NCBI GenBank assembly: GCA_013373635.1
Contig: JABXHN010000002.1
Location: 1-64,000, forward strand
DNA from: Flavobacteriaceae bacterium
GTDB lineage: Bacteria > Bacteroidota > Bacteroidia > Flavobacteriales > Flavobacteriaceae
Direction: 5' to 3'
Length of the DNA stretch: 64,000 bases
A program made the position numbers and the translations under genes. The stretch's first letter is position 1; every line of letters starts with the position of its first letter. Below the pieces are notes generated by a model. The model ran no database searches and had not been told where the DNA came from. It was given only the letters and a program-made list of their open reading frames with translations. Positions 54,080-62,441 of the stretch are shown here, one piece after another.

Positions 54080-54490
54080 TTGAGCAGGATTGTAGCTATT
54101 GATTTTGGAACGAAACGTTCAGGTATTGCTGTGACAGACCCTATGAAAATTATCGCATCGGGTTTGTGTACGGTACCTACCTCAGAGCTGATGGACTACC
54201 TCAAAAACTATATTAAAAATGAAGCAGTTGAATGTATTGTCTTTGGGCTTCCCAAACAGATGAACAATCAAGATTCACAATCAGAGGTGCATATCAAAGA
54301 GTTTGTTACTACTCTTCAAAAAGAAATGCCATCGATGAAAATAGAACGTCAAGACGAAAGATTTACTTCTAAGATGGCTTTTGATACTATGATTGCTTCT
54401 GGATTAAAAAAAGAAAAAAGAAAGGATAAGGCTTTGATCGATGAAATCAGTGCTACAATTATCTTACAAGACTATTTAAATAAAAAATGA
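54080..54490 (+). CDS. ruvX: RuvX/YqgF family putative pre-16S rRNA nuclease / Holliday junction resolvase
   Basis: About 136 residues from the TTG at 54080 (MSRIVAIDFGTKRSGIAVTD). This start puts the conserved IDFGTKRSG right where YqgF proteins have it, whereas the TTG at 54065 sits inside the promoter element. RNase H fold motifs: IDFG (about 6-9), IVFGLPKQMN (about 57-66) and DERFTSKMA (about 92-100). The family processes pre-16S rRNA in E. coli. It overlaps def by ATGA. Confidence 0.92.
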   Translation: MSRIVAIDFGTKRSGIAVTDPMKIIASGLCTVPTSELMDYLKNYIKNEAVECIVFGLPKQMNNQDSQSEVHIKEFVTTLQKEMPSMKIERQDERFTSKMAFDTMIASGLKKEKRKDKALIDEISATIILQDYLNKK

Positions 54491-55080
54491 TGATTTTACC
54501 TATTGTGGCCTACGGGGACCCAGTACTTAGAAAAGTTTCAAAAGATATCGATAAGGATTACCCTGATCTCGATCAATTAATAGAGAATATGTGGGAAACC
54601 ATGTACGCTTCTCACGGTGTAGGACTAGCAGCTCCTCAAATTGGAAGAGCGATTCGACTTTTTGTGATTGATACAGAGCCCTTTTCAGATGATGAGGACT
54701 TAAGCGAGCAAGAGCGCTCTCAGCTAGCTGAATCGAAGATGGTTTTTATCAATGCTAAAATCATCGAAGAAACAGGAGAGGAATGGAGTTTTAACGAAGG
54801 TTGTTTGAGTATACCAGACATCAGAGAAGAAGTAATGCGCCAACCAACGGTGACTATTGAGTTCTGTGATGAAAACTTTGAAAAAAAGACACAGACTTTT
54901 GATGGAATTCTAGCAAGAGTTATTCAACACGAATACGATCATATCGAAGGAATTCTCTTTACAGATAAACTCAGCCCTTTAAAGAAGCGTATGCTCAAAG
55001 GAAAGCTTAGCAACATTTCCAAGGGTAAGATTCAAGTGGATTACCGTATGCGTTTTCCAGAATTAAAAAAGAGGAGATAG
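54487..55080 (+). CDS. def: Peptide deformylase
   Basis: Removes the formyl group from nascent N-termini. The three metalloprotease motifs are GVGLAAPQIG (about 43-52), EGCLSIP (about 104-110) and QHEYDHIEG (about 149-157), giving the Cys and two His metal ligands. Its 197 residues are normal. It is translationally coupled to ruvX. Confidence 0.97.
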   Translation: MMILPIVAYGDPVLRKVSKDIDKDYPDLDQLIENMWETMYASHGVGLAAPQIGRAIRLFVIDTEPFSDDEDLSEQERSQLAESKMVFINAKIIEETGEEWSFNEGCLSIPDIREEVMRQPTVTIEFCDENFEKKTQTFDGILARVIQHEYDHIEGILFTDKLSPLKKRMLKGKLSNISKGKIQVDYRMRFPELKKRR

Positions 55081-55131
55081 GTTTTTATTTCTTCACAAGA
55101 AGTATCATATTTGCCAAAATTTTTTTAACCT

Positions 55132-55563
55132 ATGAAATTAGATAAAATACTTTCGATTCCAGGAAAGCCAGGATTGTATGAAATTGTAACTCAAACTAGA
55201 GTTGGATTTGTAGCTAAATCCATTAACGATGATAAAAAGATCAGTGTGAGCTACAAGAACAATATCAGTGTTTTATCTGAGATTGCTATCTATACCTTAG
55301 ATGAAGAAGTTCCCTTAAATGAGGTATTTAAGAATATCTTTCAAAAGGAAGAAGGTAAAAACACTTCTGTTTCTCACAAAGCCTCTAAGGAAGAACTCGA
55401 AGAGTACTTTTTTGAAGTTTTACCAAATTTTGATGAAGACAGAGTATATCCATCTGATATCAAAAAAGTGATTCAATGGTATAATATTCTTATTGATAAA
55501 GGATTGATATCTCTAGAAGAAGATAAAAAAGAAGACGCCGAGGCGCCTTCTAAATCTGAGTAA
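55132..55563 (+). CDS. DUF5606 protein
   Basis: A 143-residue protein. The opening MKLDKILSIPGKPGLYEIVTQTRVGFVAKSINDDKK and the C-terminal WYNILIDKGLISLEED match DUF5606, a Bacteroidota family of unknown function commonly found next to def and mazG. The last 15 residues are acidic. It lies after def on the same strand and ends one base before the GH20 stop codon on the other strand. Confidence 0.87.
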   Translation: MKLDKILSIPGKPGLYEIVTQTRVGFVAKSINDDKKISVSYKNNISVLSEIAIYTLDEEVPLNEVFKNIFQKEEGKNTSVSHKASKEELEEYFFEVLPNFDEDRVYPSDIKKVIQWYNILIDKGLISLEEDKKEDAEAPSKSE

Positions 55564-55564
55564 A

Positions 55565-57100
55565 TTACTCCCAATTAATATCTGGTGAAGCGTAATAGTT
55601 GATACCTTCGCGTTTAAAATAATGCGATTGAGCTTCTAGACGTTTTTTAAAGTCGTCCCAAAGCGTAGTTCCTTTAGGCATCCAAGCGAGTTCTGCAACT
55701 GCTAAAACTCTTGGGAATGCTAAATACTCTAATGATTGAGTATCAAAAATAGTTTCAGACCAAAGCGGTGCTTCCATTCCAAAAATGGCTGATTCATCGA
55801 TACTAGCATAGGAATATGGATCCCAGTCGTAGGCATCTTTAACAGGAACATAGGCTGCCCAATGGAGTCCGTAAGGTGATTGGGTATCGTATTGCATATC
55901 TAAATAGATTTTCTTTGCTGGAGATAAAAGTACTTTTAAACCTTTTTCTGCAGCTAATGAAGCATTTTCATTCGATGCCCAGTACTGAGCAACAGCAGGA
56001 CTTGGAACATCTGCATGAGCGATTTCATCCCATCCGATTACTTTTTTATCGTGTTTGCTCACAATTTTACTCACTCGGTTGATGAAATAGATAAAATCCT
56101 CTTTTTTTGTAGAGTGACTTTCATCTCCACCTAAGTGAAAATAGGGGCTAGGGCTTATAGCGGCGATTTCACCAACTACATCATCGATGAATTGGTAGAC
56201 CTTTTCACTATGAGTGTCAAAAGTGCTAAATCCAACTTCCATTCCTTCGTATAGCTCAGGAGTTTTTCCATTTCCATTGAGCTGTGGGTAAGATACTGAT
56301 GCTGCATTGGTATGACCAGGCATATCTACTTCTGGAATAATTTCAATGTGACGATCAGCTGCATAAGCTACTAGGTCTTTGAATTCTTCTTGAGTGTAAA
56401 ATCCACCTGATTCTCCTCCAACTTCAGTTGATCCTCCGACAGTTGTTAATTTAGGCCAAGATTTAATTTCAATTCTCCAACCCTGATCATCGGTAAGGTG
56501 CATATGAAATTTGTTGATTTTGTAGTATGCTAATTGATCGATATAGCGTTTTACTTCATCTACTGAAAAGAAGTGTCTTGCCACATCGAGCATAGCCCCT
56601 CTGTATTCCATTGCTGGTTTATCAGAAATTGTACCTGTTGGAATTGCTCTGGTGTTTTCTCTTCCTAGTACTAATTCTACAGAAACTAATTGTCTGATGG
56701 TTTGAATACCGCGAGAAACTCCAGCAACACTTGCTCCTTTGAGTTCAATCAGTGAAGGATTAATATCAATTCGATAGGCTTCTAGGTTTGTATCTTCAAT
56801 CTCAACAGCTAAATTGATCGAGTTTGAAGAATCTTTTTGATCAGTTACCATAAGGTTTAATCCAAAAGCATCTTTTAATGCTCCTTGTAATAACTCAGCT
56901 TGTGTTTTTAAATCAGCACCTTTATAACTAATTGTGGTCTCTGAGTTCAATCCAAAAGCTTTATGAGTAGGATTGATTTCAAGTGGTTTTGGAATTAAAG
57001 CAGTGTCCGCAAGACTGTAGCCTATTTCAATGGGTTGTTCTTGCTTGCAAGACATCAAACTTAGGATGCTTACAAGACTTAGTAAATAGAGGGTTTTCAT
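55565..57100 (-). CDS. GH20 beta-N-acetylhexosaminidase lipoprotein
   Basis: A 511-residue exported enzyme. A lipobox LMSC (Cys about 18) follows the signal peptide. A non-catalytic N-terminal alpha/beta domain (GH20b) covers about 35-155, then the barrel with FHMHLTDDQGWRIEIKSWPKLT (about 196-217), EVDMPGHTNAA and the catalytic Asp-Glu pair in FHLGGDESHS (about 319-328). Likely releases GlcNAc from chitin or glycan fragments at the cell surface. No sugar transporter is adjacent. Confidence 0.93.
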   Translation of the reverse strand: MKTLYLLSLVSILSLMSCKQEQPIEIGYSLADTALIPKPLEINPTHKAFGLNSETTISYKGADLKTQAELLQGALKDAFGLNLMVTDQKDSSNSINLAVEIEDTNLEAYRIDINPSLIELKGASVAGVSRGIQTIRQLVSVELVLGRENTRAIPTGTISDKPAMEYRGAMLDVARHFFSVDEVKRYIDQLAYYKINKFHMHLTDDQGWRIEIKSWPKLTTVGGSTEVGGESGGFYTQEEFKDLVAYAADRHIEIIPEVDMPGHTNAASVSYPQLNGNGKTPELYEGMEVGFSTFDTHSEKVYQFIDDVVGEIAAISPSPYFHLGGDESHSTKKEDFIYFINRVSKIVSKHDKKVIGWDEIAHADVPSPAVAQYWASNENASLAAEKGLKVLLSPAKKIYLDMQYDTQSPYGLHWAAYVPVKDAYDWDPYSYASIDESAIFGMEAPLWSETIFDTQSLEYLAFPRVLAVAELAWMPKGTTLWDDFKKRLEAQSHYFKREGINYYASPDINWE

Positions 57101-57162
57101 AAAGAGTTGTTTTTTTAATGAACCCTAAAAATAAGAATAATATGTTTCAATTTTAAATACTT

Positions 57163-57170
57163 TAGTTTTG
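57163..57170 (+). promoter_or_regulatory. -7 promoter element of mazG
   Basis: TAGTTTTG, 18 bases before the ATG of mazG. Confidence 0.5.
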
Positions 57171-57188
57171 TAACAAATTTTAGTTGAA

Positions 57189-57965
57189 ATGAATTCAAAA
57201 GCAAAAAAGTTAGAAGCCTTTGGTAGACTCCTCGATATCATGGATGATTTAAGGGAACAATGTCCCTGGGATCGCAAACAAACAATGGAGTCGCTACGCC
57301 ATTTGACCATTGAAGAAACCTATGAACTTGGAGACGCCATACTCAACAACGATATGGAGGAAGTAAAAAAGGAATTAGGGGATCTCTTGTTGCATTTGGT
57401 GTTTTACGCTAAAATTGGTTCTGAAACCAATGATTTTGATATAGCAGATGTGTGCGATCAAATCTGTGAAAAACTCATTTACAGACATCCACATATCTAC
57501 GGTGATGTCGAAGTGGCTGATGAAGAAGAAGTCAAACAAAATTGGGAACAGCTCAAATTAAAAGAAGGAAAGAAAAGTGTCCTTGAAGGAGTGCCAAACG
57601 GCTTACCTGCTATGGTAAAGGCCAATAGAATTCAGGATAAAGTTGCAGGTGTAGGGTTTGATTGGGAACATACAGATCAGGTTTGGGATAAAGTAAAGGA
57701 GGAATTAGCGGAGTTTGAAGCTGAGCTTAATGGGAAGGATCCTTCAAAGATGGAGCAGGAATTTGGAGACTTGATTTTTTCATTGATCAACTATGCACGC
57801 TATCTTAAAATTAATCCTGAAAATGCGCTTGAACGAACCAATGTAAAGTTTATCAATCGTTTTATAACAATGGAGCAACAAATCAAATCAGATCATAAAA
57901 ATCTCCAAGAGATGAATCTCAAAGAGATGGATCAATATTGGGATGCTGCAAAGGCTAAGGAATAA
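57189..57965 (+). CDS. mazG: Nucleoside triphosphate pyrophosphohydrolase MazG
   Basis: A 258-residue housecleaning enzyme that hydrolyses (d)NTPs to monophosphates. It holds two MazG domains: about 10-115 with CPWDRKQTMESLRHLTIEETYELGDAI and KKELGDLLLHLVFYAKI, and about 150-235 with WDKVKEELAEFEAEL and EQEFGDLIFSLINYARYL. Metal-binding ExxE and D motifs are visible in both halves. Its length is like E. coli MazG. Confidence 0.95.
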   Translation: MNSKAKKLEAFGRLLDIMDDLREQCPWDRKQTMESLRHLTIEETYELGDAILNNDMEEVKKELGDLLLHLVFYAKIGSETNDFDIADVCDQICEKLIYRHPHIYGDVEVADEEEVKQNWEQLKLKEGKKSVLEGVPNGLPAMVKANRIQDKVAGVGFDWEHTDQVWDKVKEELAEFEAELNGKDPSKMEQEFGDLIFSLINYARYLKINPENALERTNVKFINRFITMEQQIKSDHKNLQEMNLKEMDQYWDAAKAKE

Positions 57966-57992
57966 ATTTTAAAGCAGCATAAAAGAATATCC

Positions 57993-58000
57993 TATCTTTG
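57993..58000 (+). promoter_or_regulatory. -7 promoter element of the MATE gene
   Basis: TATCTTTG, eight bases before the ATG at 58009, implying a very short 5' leader. Confidence 0.5.
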
Positions 58001-58008
58001 CCCAACTT

Positions 58009-59388
58009 ATGATAAATTTCAACGATTATACCAGAGAATTTAAGAAGAACTTAAAACTGTCAGGCCCTGTTATCATGGGATTGCTAGGCCATACCTTTGT
58101 AGCATTTGCAGATAATATCATGGTGGGTCAATTAGGTACTGCTGAAATCGCTGCTGTGTCTCTTGGAAATAGTTTTGTATTTATCGCCATGTCATTAGGA
58201 ATCGGGTTTTCGACTGCAATAACACCCTTGGTTGCTGAGTCTGATGGAGCAAATGACGTCAAGGCTGGAAGGTCAGCTCTTAAGCACGGATTAGTGCTAT
58301 GTACTGTGTTGGGTTTTGCACTTTTTGGAATGATGCTACTAATGAAACCACTGATGCATCATATGAATCAACCCAAGGAAGTGGTCGAACTAGCGTTACC
58401 GTATTTGGATGTAGTGGCTTTCTCCTTAATTCCTTTAGTTGTTTTTCAGGCATTTAAGCAATTTTCAGAAGGTCTTTCACATACTCAATATCCCATGTAT
58501 GCTACTATTGTAGCCAATGTAGTCAATATAACAATCAATTACTTACTCATCTTCGGAAGCTTTGGTTTTCCAAAACTTGGAATTGTTGGTGCTGCTATTG
58601 GAACCCTAATTTCCCGTTTTGTGATGGTAGTGATGATATGGTATCAACTTCGATCTAGAAAGAAGTTTCACGATTATGTCACCAACTTTAATTTTAGACT
58701 TTTAGAGATCAGTAAACTAAAGCATATCTTAAAATTAGGTTTCCCATCTGCTTTGCAATTCTTTTTTGAAGTAGCGGTATTTACCACTGCAATTTGGCTT
58801 AGTGGAGTGCTTGGTAAAAATGCCCAGGCCGCCAATCAAATTGCACTCAATCTCTCTTCAATGACCTATATGGTTGGGATGGGACTGGGAGTCGTTGCGA
58901 TGATACGAGTTGGGAATCAAAAGGGAATCAAGGATTACTTTAACCTTCGAAGAATTGCTCAATCGGTATTCTTGCTGACGCTCATCTTTGAAGTTGTTTT
59001 TGCACTGTTCTTTTTAGTAGGTAGAGAATTTCTTCCAACCATCTATTTGGATACCAATGACATCGTCAATCAATTGGATAATATGGAGGTGATTAAACTA
59101 GGAGCTGAACTTTTATTAATTGCGGCCTTCTTTCAAATTTCAGATGGACTACAAGTAGTGGTTTTAGGAGCATTGAGAGGCTTGCAAGATGTAAATATTC
59201 CTACGCTTTTAATATTTATATCCTACTGGGTGATCGGTTTTCCAATTAGTTTTTATTTAGGATTACACACCGATTTAAAAAGCAATGGAATTTGGATAGG
59301 ACTCTTAGCTGGATTGAGCTCATCAGCATTATTATTGTATCTTAGATTTAATTATTTAACCAAGAAATTGCTTTTAAGCAATTCGTAA
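58009..59388 (+). CDS. MATE family efflux transporter (NorM-like)
   Basis: A 459-residue membrane protein with twelve hydrophobic helices in two repeats. Family features: ADNIMVGQLGTAEIAAVSLGNS (about 36-57) with the conserved Asp, ATIVANVVNITINYLLIFG (about 165-183), and the second-repeat QIALNLSSMTYMVGMGLGVVAMIRVGNQ. Such pumps use a Na+ or H+ gradient to export cationic drugs or metabolites. The substrate is unknown. Confidence 0.93.
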   Translation: MINFNDYTREFKKNLKLSGPVIMGLLGHTFVAFADNIMVGQLGTAEIAAVSLGNSFVFIAMSLGIGFSTAITPLVAESDGANDVKAGRSALKHGLVLCTVLGFALFGMMLLMKPLMHHMNQPKEVVELALPYLDVVAFSLIPLVVFQAFKQFSEGLSHTQYPMYATIVANVVNITINYLLIFGSFGFPKLGIVGAAIGTLISRFVMVVMIWYQLRSRKKFHDYVTNFNFRLLEISKLKHILKLGFPSALQFFFEVAVFTTAIWLSGVLGKNAQAANQIALNLSSMTYMVGMGLGVVAMIRVGNQKGIKDYFNLRRIAQSVFLLTLIFEVVFALFFLVGREFLPTIYLDTNDIVNQLDNMEVIKLGAELLLIAAFFQISDGLQVVVLGALRGLQDVNIPTLLIFISYWVIGFPISFYLGLHTDLKSNGIWIGLLAGLSSSALLLYLRFNYLTKKLLLSNS

Positions 59389-59400
59389 TACAGTTCTTTA

Positions 59401-59628
59401 ATGGAATTTCCAAAGTTCATATTAGGTGATAACACCGATTATCCAGAAGCAATTTTTGTGATTCACACTGAATTTCCTAGATTCATAATCAATCTTCAAG
59501 ATGATGAAATTCAGTGGTTTGAAGAGTTTTCAAAAGAGGATGAAGAAGAGTTAGAAGCTGAAACGGTTCGAATGATCGAAGAGGCTTCGGCTTTTTACGA
59601 TCGTGAGGTTTCAAGATATCAAGATTGA
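59401..59628 (+). CDS. Small acidic conserved protein of unknown function
   Basis: A 75-residue protein (MEFPKFILGDNTDYPEAIFVIHT). It has an alternating hydrophobic pattern of a small beta unit followed by an acidic helix (EEFSKEDEEELEAE...). I recall similar short proteins in flavobacteria, but no function. Just downstream of the MATE gene and one base upstream of the PAP2 ATG, so it may be in their operon. Confidence 0.75.
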   Translation: MEFPKFILGDNTDYPEAIFVIHTEFPRFIINLQDDEIQWFEEFSKEDEEELEAETVRMIEEASAFYDREVSRYQD

Positions 59629-59629
59629 T

Positions 59630-60202
59630 ATGCAAAGGCTTTTAGAGTTCGATAAATCACTTTTTTTACTGATCAATAATTCAGGAATTGAAGCATTGGA
59701 TTGGTTTTGGCTGTTTTTGTCGAACACTAAAATGGCAATTCCTATTTATTTGATGTTAATCTTTGTGCTCTACAAAAAGATTGGTTTGAAATTTACCTTT
59801 TACGCTCTAGGATTTGTAGTGTTGTTAATTGTATGTGCAGACCAACTATCTAACTTTTTTAAATACGGTACACAGCGTTTAAGACCCTGTCATCAGGAAG
59901 AACTCATCCCACAGATGCGATTACTCAAATCCACTTGTGGAGGTTTTTACAGCTTCTTCTCAGCTCATGCTGCTAATAATTTTGCAGTATTTGGTTTTTT
60001 GTTTTTGATACTTAAATCCAAGACCAAAAAATGGATTTATTTATTACTTCTTTGGGCATTTTTAGTGGCTTTTAGCCGTATCATGATCGGAGTACATTTT
60101 CCATTAGACGTTCTTGTGGGTAGTCTAGTTGGAATCTTCTTTGCCTATGTGTTCTACAAGATATTCGATCGTTTATTCTCTGCTAAACTCGTATCGCGTT
60201 AA
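59630..60202 (+). CDS. PAP2-type membrane phosphatase
   Basis: From the ATG at 59630, 190 residues with five or six hydrophobic helices. The three acid-phosphatase motifs are KYGTQRLRPC (K-x5-RP, about 77-86), FFSAHAANNFAVF (in place of the usual PSGH, about 104-116) and SRIMIGVHFPLDVLVG (SR-x5-H-x3-D, about 148-163). Likely acts on undecaprenyl or lipid phosphates. The gene ends inside the 3' end of galM on the opposite strand (30-base overlap). Confidence 0.9.
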   Translation: MQRLLEFDKSLFLLINNSGIEALDWFWLFLSNTKMAIPIYLMLIFVLYKKIGLKFTFYALGFVVLLIVCADQLSNFFKYGTQRLRPCHQEELIPQMRLLKSTCGGFYSFFSAHAANNFAVFGFLFLILKSKTKKWIYLLLLWAFLVAFSRIMIGVHFPLDVLVGSLVGIFFAYVFYKIFDRLFSAKLVSR

Positions 60203-61066
60203 GTTGCTATAAACTTCACCTTTTTTGAGTATTGCTGATGCAAAGCCCTCTTGGTTAGGACTATCCGTAAAGTTCTGTGCTTCAATACAAAACCCAACAC
60301 AACTCTCTGGAGTATATATGACAGCAGTAGGTTGATTCGTGGTCGCTTTGATTCTCATTTTAGTTTTTGGAGAATACACCTCAATGCTCTTTGATTGATC
60401 AATCACAAACGAAGTGTCTAGTTGTGTTGATTCAAGTCTTTTGGGCTTATTAAAATCAAAAGGATGCCCCTCGACACTGATTAAATTACCAGTAGGGCAT
60501 AGATTTTCATTTGTTTCAATAAAATAAGTAGCTGGTATTGTGAATTCAAGATGATCAAATTTATTGGAATTGTCTAATTTGAAATAAGCGTGATGAGTGA
60601 GATTCACAAGGGTAGTGGTATCAGATTGAGCCTCTAATTTTACTTCCAGTGATTTCTCAACCAGGGTATAGGTTACACTTACATTTAGATTTCCAGGATA
60701 ACCATCTTCAAGGTGTTTGCTTAAATATGATAATGTGATGGAAGGAGTAGTTCCGCTGGTCATGGATTGAATTTTCCAGACCCTTTTTGAGAAGCCTACA
60801 CCACCGTGAAGATGAACTCCGTTAATTGTTTGAATAGGGTATTCTGTTTCGTTTAGAGTTATAGAATTTGAACAAATACGTCCGGCAAAACGTCCTACAA
60901 CGGCGTTGAGACTGGTATCATCATTTAGGTGGTCTTGTTGGTGTTCTAAACTGTGAACAACTTCCTGAGTTCCTACAGAATCCTTATAAGTTAGTTTGTG
61001 AATTCTTGCACCAAAGTCAATAACTGTTAGTGACAGATATTCATTCTCTAAATTATATTCCTTCAT
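60173..61066 (-). CDS. Aldose 1-epimerase (galactose mutarotase family)
   Basis: A 297-residue protein interconverting alpha and beta aldoses. NAVVGRFAGRICSN (about 53-66), INGVHLHGG (about 80-88, His), NLTHHAYFKLD (about 155-165, catalytic His) and the Glu in CVGFCIEAQNFTDSPNQ (about 256-272) match the family. It is the last gene of a co-directional group amidohydrolase-msrA-CBM9-galM. The sugar is not evident. Confidence 0.9.
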   Translation of the reverse strand: MKEYNLENEYLSLTVIDFGARIHKLTYKDSVGTQEVVHSLEHQQDHLNDDTSLNAVVGRFAGRICSNSITLNETEYPIQTINGVHLHGGVGFSKRVWKIQSMTSGTTPSITLSYLSKHLEDGYPGNLNVSVTYTLVEKSLEVKLEAQSDTTTLVNLTHHAYFKLDNSNKFDHLEFTIPATYFIETNENLCPTGNLISVEGHPFDFNKPKRLESTQLDTSFVIDQSKSIEVYSPKTKMRIKATTNQPTAVIYTPESCVGFCIEAQNFTDSPNQEGFASAILKKGEVYSNLTRYEFSRE

Positions 61067-61069
61067 TTA

Positions 61070-61798
61070 TTATTTAATGAGTTGTAGTGTACTAAAAATA
61101 CTAGCATTGATCCATCCTTGGTTCTTGTCTTCACCTGGAACAAAGACGGAACCTATAAAATTTTCACGTTCTTTACTGCCGTCATTGTCACAATACGCTA
61201 AAGCAAATCCTACTTTAGTATTTGCTTCTAATTGAAGTGGAGAGGCTTTTTGTCCATCGACAAAAGAATCGTCGTAAAGTTTTACTAACAATTCCCATGT
61301 ATAGGTATTACCGCTCTTCGTATGGGCTGAGCTTACATGATTGTTGTAATATCGAGGGTCTTTATCTGGAGCAATATCGATAACGTTACCGTCATAGGCA
61401 ACGTGATAGGCAAAGGCATTGTGATTGTACTGATGTTCTCCACCAGAGTTGTTACTATCGACAAATACTTCAACACAGTCGTCATCCCACCATAGGGTAA
61501 GGGGGTCTTTATATTGATCGTAAAGGACATCATCTACTACTTCTACAAGCAAGTATAAACCTTTGGCATTCCATCGCAACTTATACTTACCTGAAAAATC
61601 TTCTGAACTGTAAGGAGCGCCAATCCATCGTTGATCCAAAGCAAGCCATGGAGACTCACTCCAAAAGCTTTCGGTTGCTTTGCCATCAACTTTAAATACT
61701 TCATTAGTTTGCTTGATTTCTAAAATATGATGGTCCTCTTTTTGAGCAAATAGCGTAAATGAACTCAGTAATGCTACAAGTATGAATCCTTTATTCAT
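61070..61798 (-). CDS. Exported CBM9-like carbohydrate-binding protein
   Basis: A 242-residue protein with a signal peptide (MNKGFILVALLSSFTLFAQ) and a CBM9-type beta-sandwich: FWSESPWLALDQRWIGAP, YKLRWNAKGLYLLVEVVDD and WWDDDCVEVFVDSNNSGG (about 118-135) are typical of family 9-like modules. No catalytic domain is attached. It overlaps msrA by eight bases and lies next to an epimerase, so a sugar-related role is plausible. Confidence 0.87.
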   Translation of the reverse strand: MNKGFILVALLSSFTLFAQKEDHHILEIKQTNEVFKVDGKATESFWSESPWLALDQRWIGAPYSSEDFSGKYKLRWNAKGLYLLVEVVDDVLYDQYKDPLTLWWDDDCVEVFVDSNNSGGEHQYNHNAFAYHVAYDGNVIDIAPDKDPRYYNNHVSSAHTKSGNTYTWELLVKLYDDSFVDGQKASPLQLEANTKVGFALAYCDNDGSKERENFIGSVFVPGEDKNQGWINASIFSTLQLIK

Positions 61799-62438
61799 GG
61801 TGATCTTCCTTTAAATACTTTGAATAGTTTTGTTTAAAACGATCAAATCGAGGCTTGGAAACATTGATAATATAAGGACTAAAAGGATTGTTTGACTCGT
61901 AATTTTGATGGTAATCTTCTGCCTTGTAAAAGATACCGATGGGTTGAACTTCAGTGACAATTGGTCTGTCGTATATTCCCTCTTCTGTGAGTTTAGAAAT
62001 ATAATTTTCAATAATTTTTTTCTCACTTTCATTACTGTAAAAGGCGATAGAGCGGTATTGTGTTCCTGTATCGGGCCCTTGTCTGTTTAATGTAGTTGGA
62101 TCGTGAGATCCAAAAAACACCTCAACGAGTTCCGCAAATGATATCACATTAGGGTCGTAGTGAACTTCTACAGTTTCAGCATGATCAGTTTTACCATACC
62201 CTACTTTTTCATAAGTTGGGTTAGGTGTTGTTCCTCCAGCATACCCTGAAATCGCTTCGCTAACTCCTTTTACACTTTCATATACAGCTTCAACACACCA
62301 AAAGCATCCACCTGAAAAGTAAGCTACAGCATCTTTTTGATTTTTCATATCCATTTTTGAATTCGATTTAGACCACAGTAAACTTGAACTGATAAAAAGT
62401 CCAAGTAGGAGTACTGCTGTTAGTTTGTTTAATTTCAT
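61791..62438 (-). CDS. msrA: Exported peptide methionine sulfoxide reductase MsrA
   Basis: A 215-residue protein. A 25-residue hydrophobic signal precedes the MsrA fold. The catalytic Cys is in FSGGCFWCVEAVYESVKGV (about 42-60), with GYAGGTTPNPTYEKV, TDHAETVEVHYDP and GPDTGTQYRSIAFY. It repairs methionine sulfoxide, probably in the periplasm given the signal. No recycling Cys pair is obvious near the C-terminus, so electrons must come from another protein. Confidence 0.93.
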   Translation of the reverse strand: MKLNKLTAVLLLGLFISSSLLWSKSNSKMDMKNQKDAVAYFSGGCFWCVEAVYESVKGVSEAISGYAGGTTPNPTYEKVGYGKTDHAETVEVHYDPNVISFAELVEVFFGSHDPTTLNRQGPDTGTQYRSIAFYSNESEKKIIENYISKLTEEGIYDRPIVTEVQPIGIFYKAEDYHQNYESNNPFSPYIINVSKPRFDRFKQNYSKYLKEDHHE

Positions 62439-62441
62439 CTT

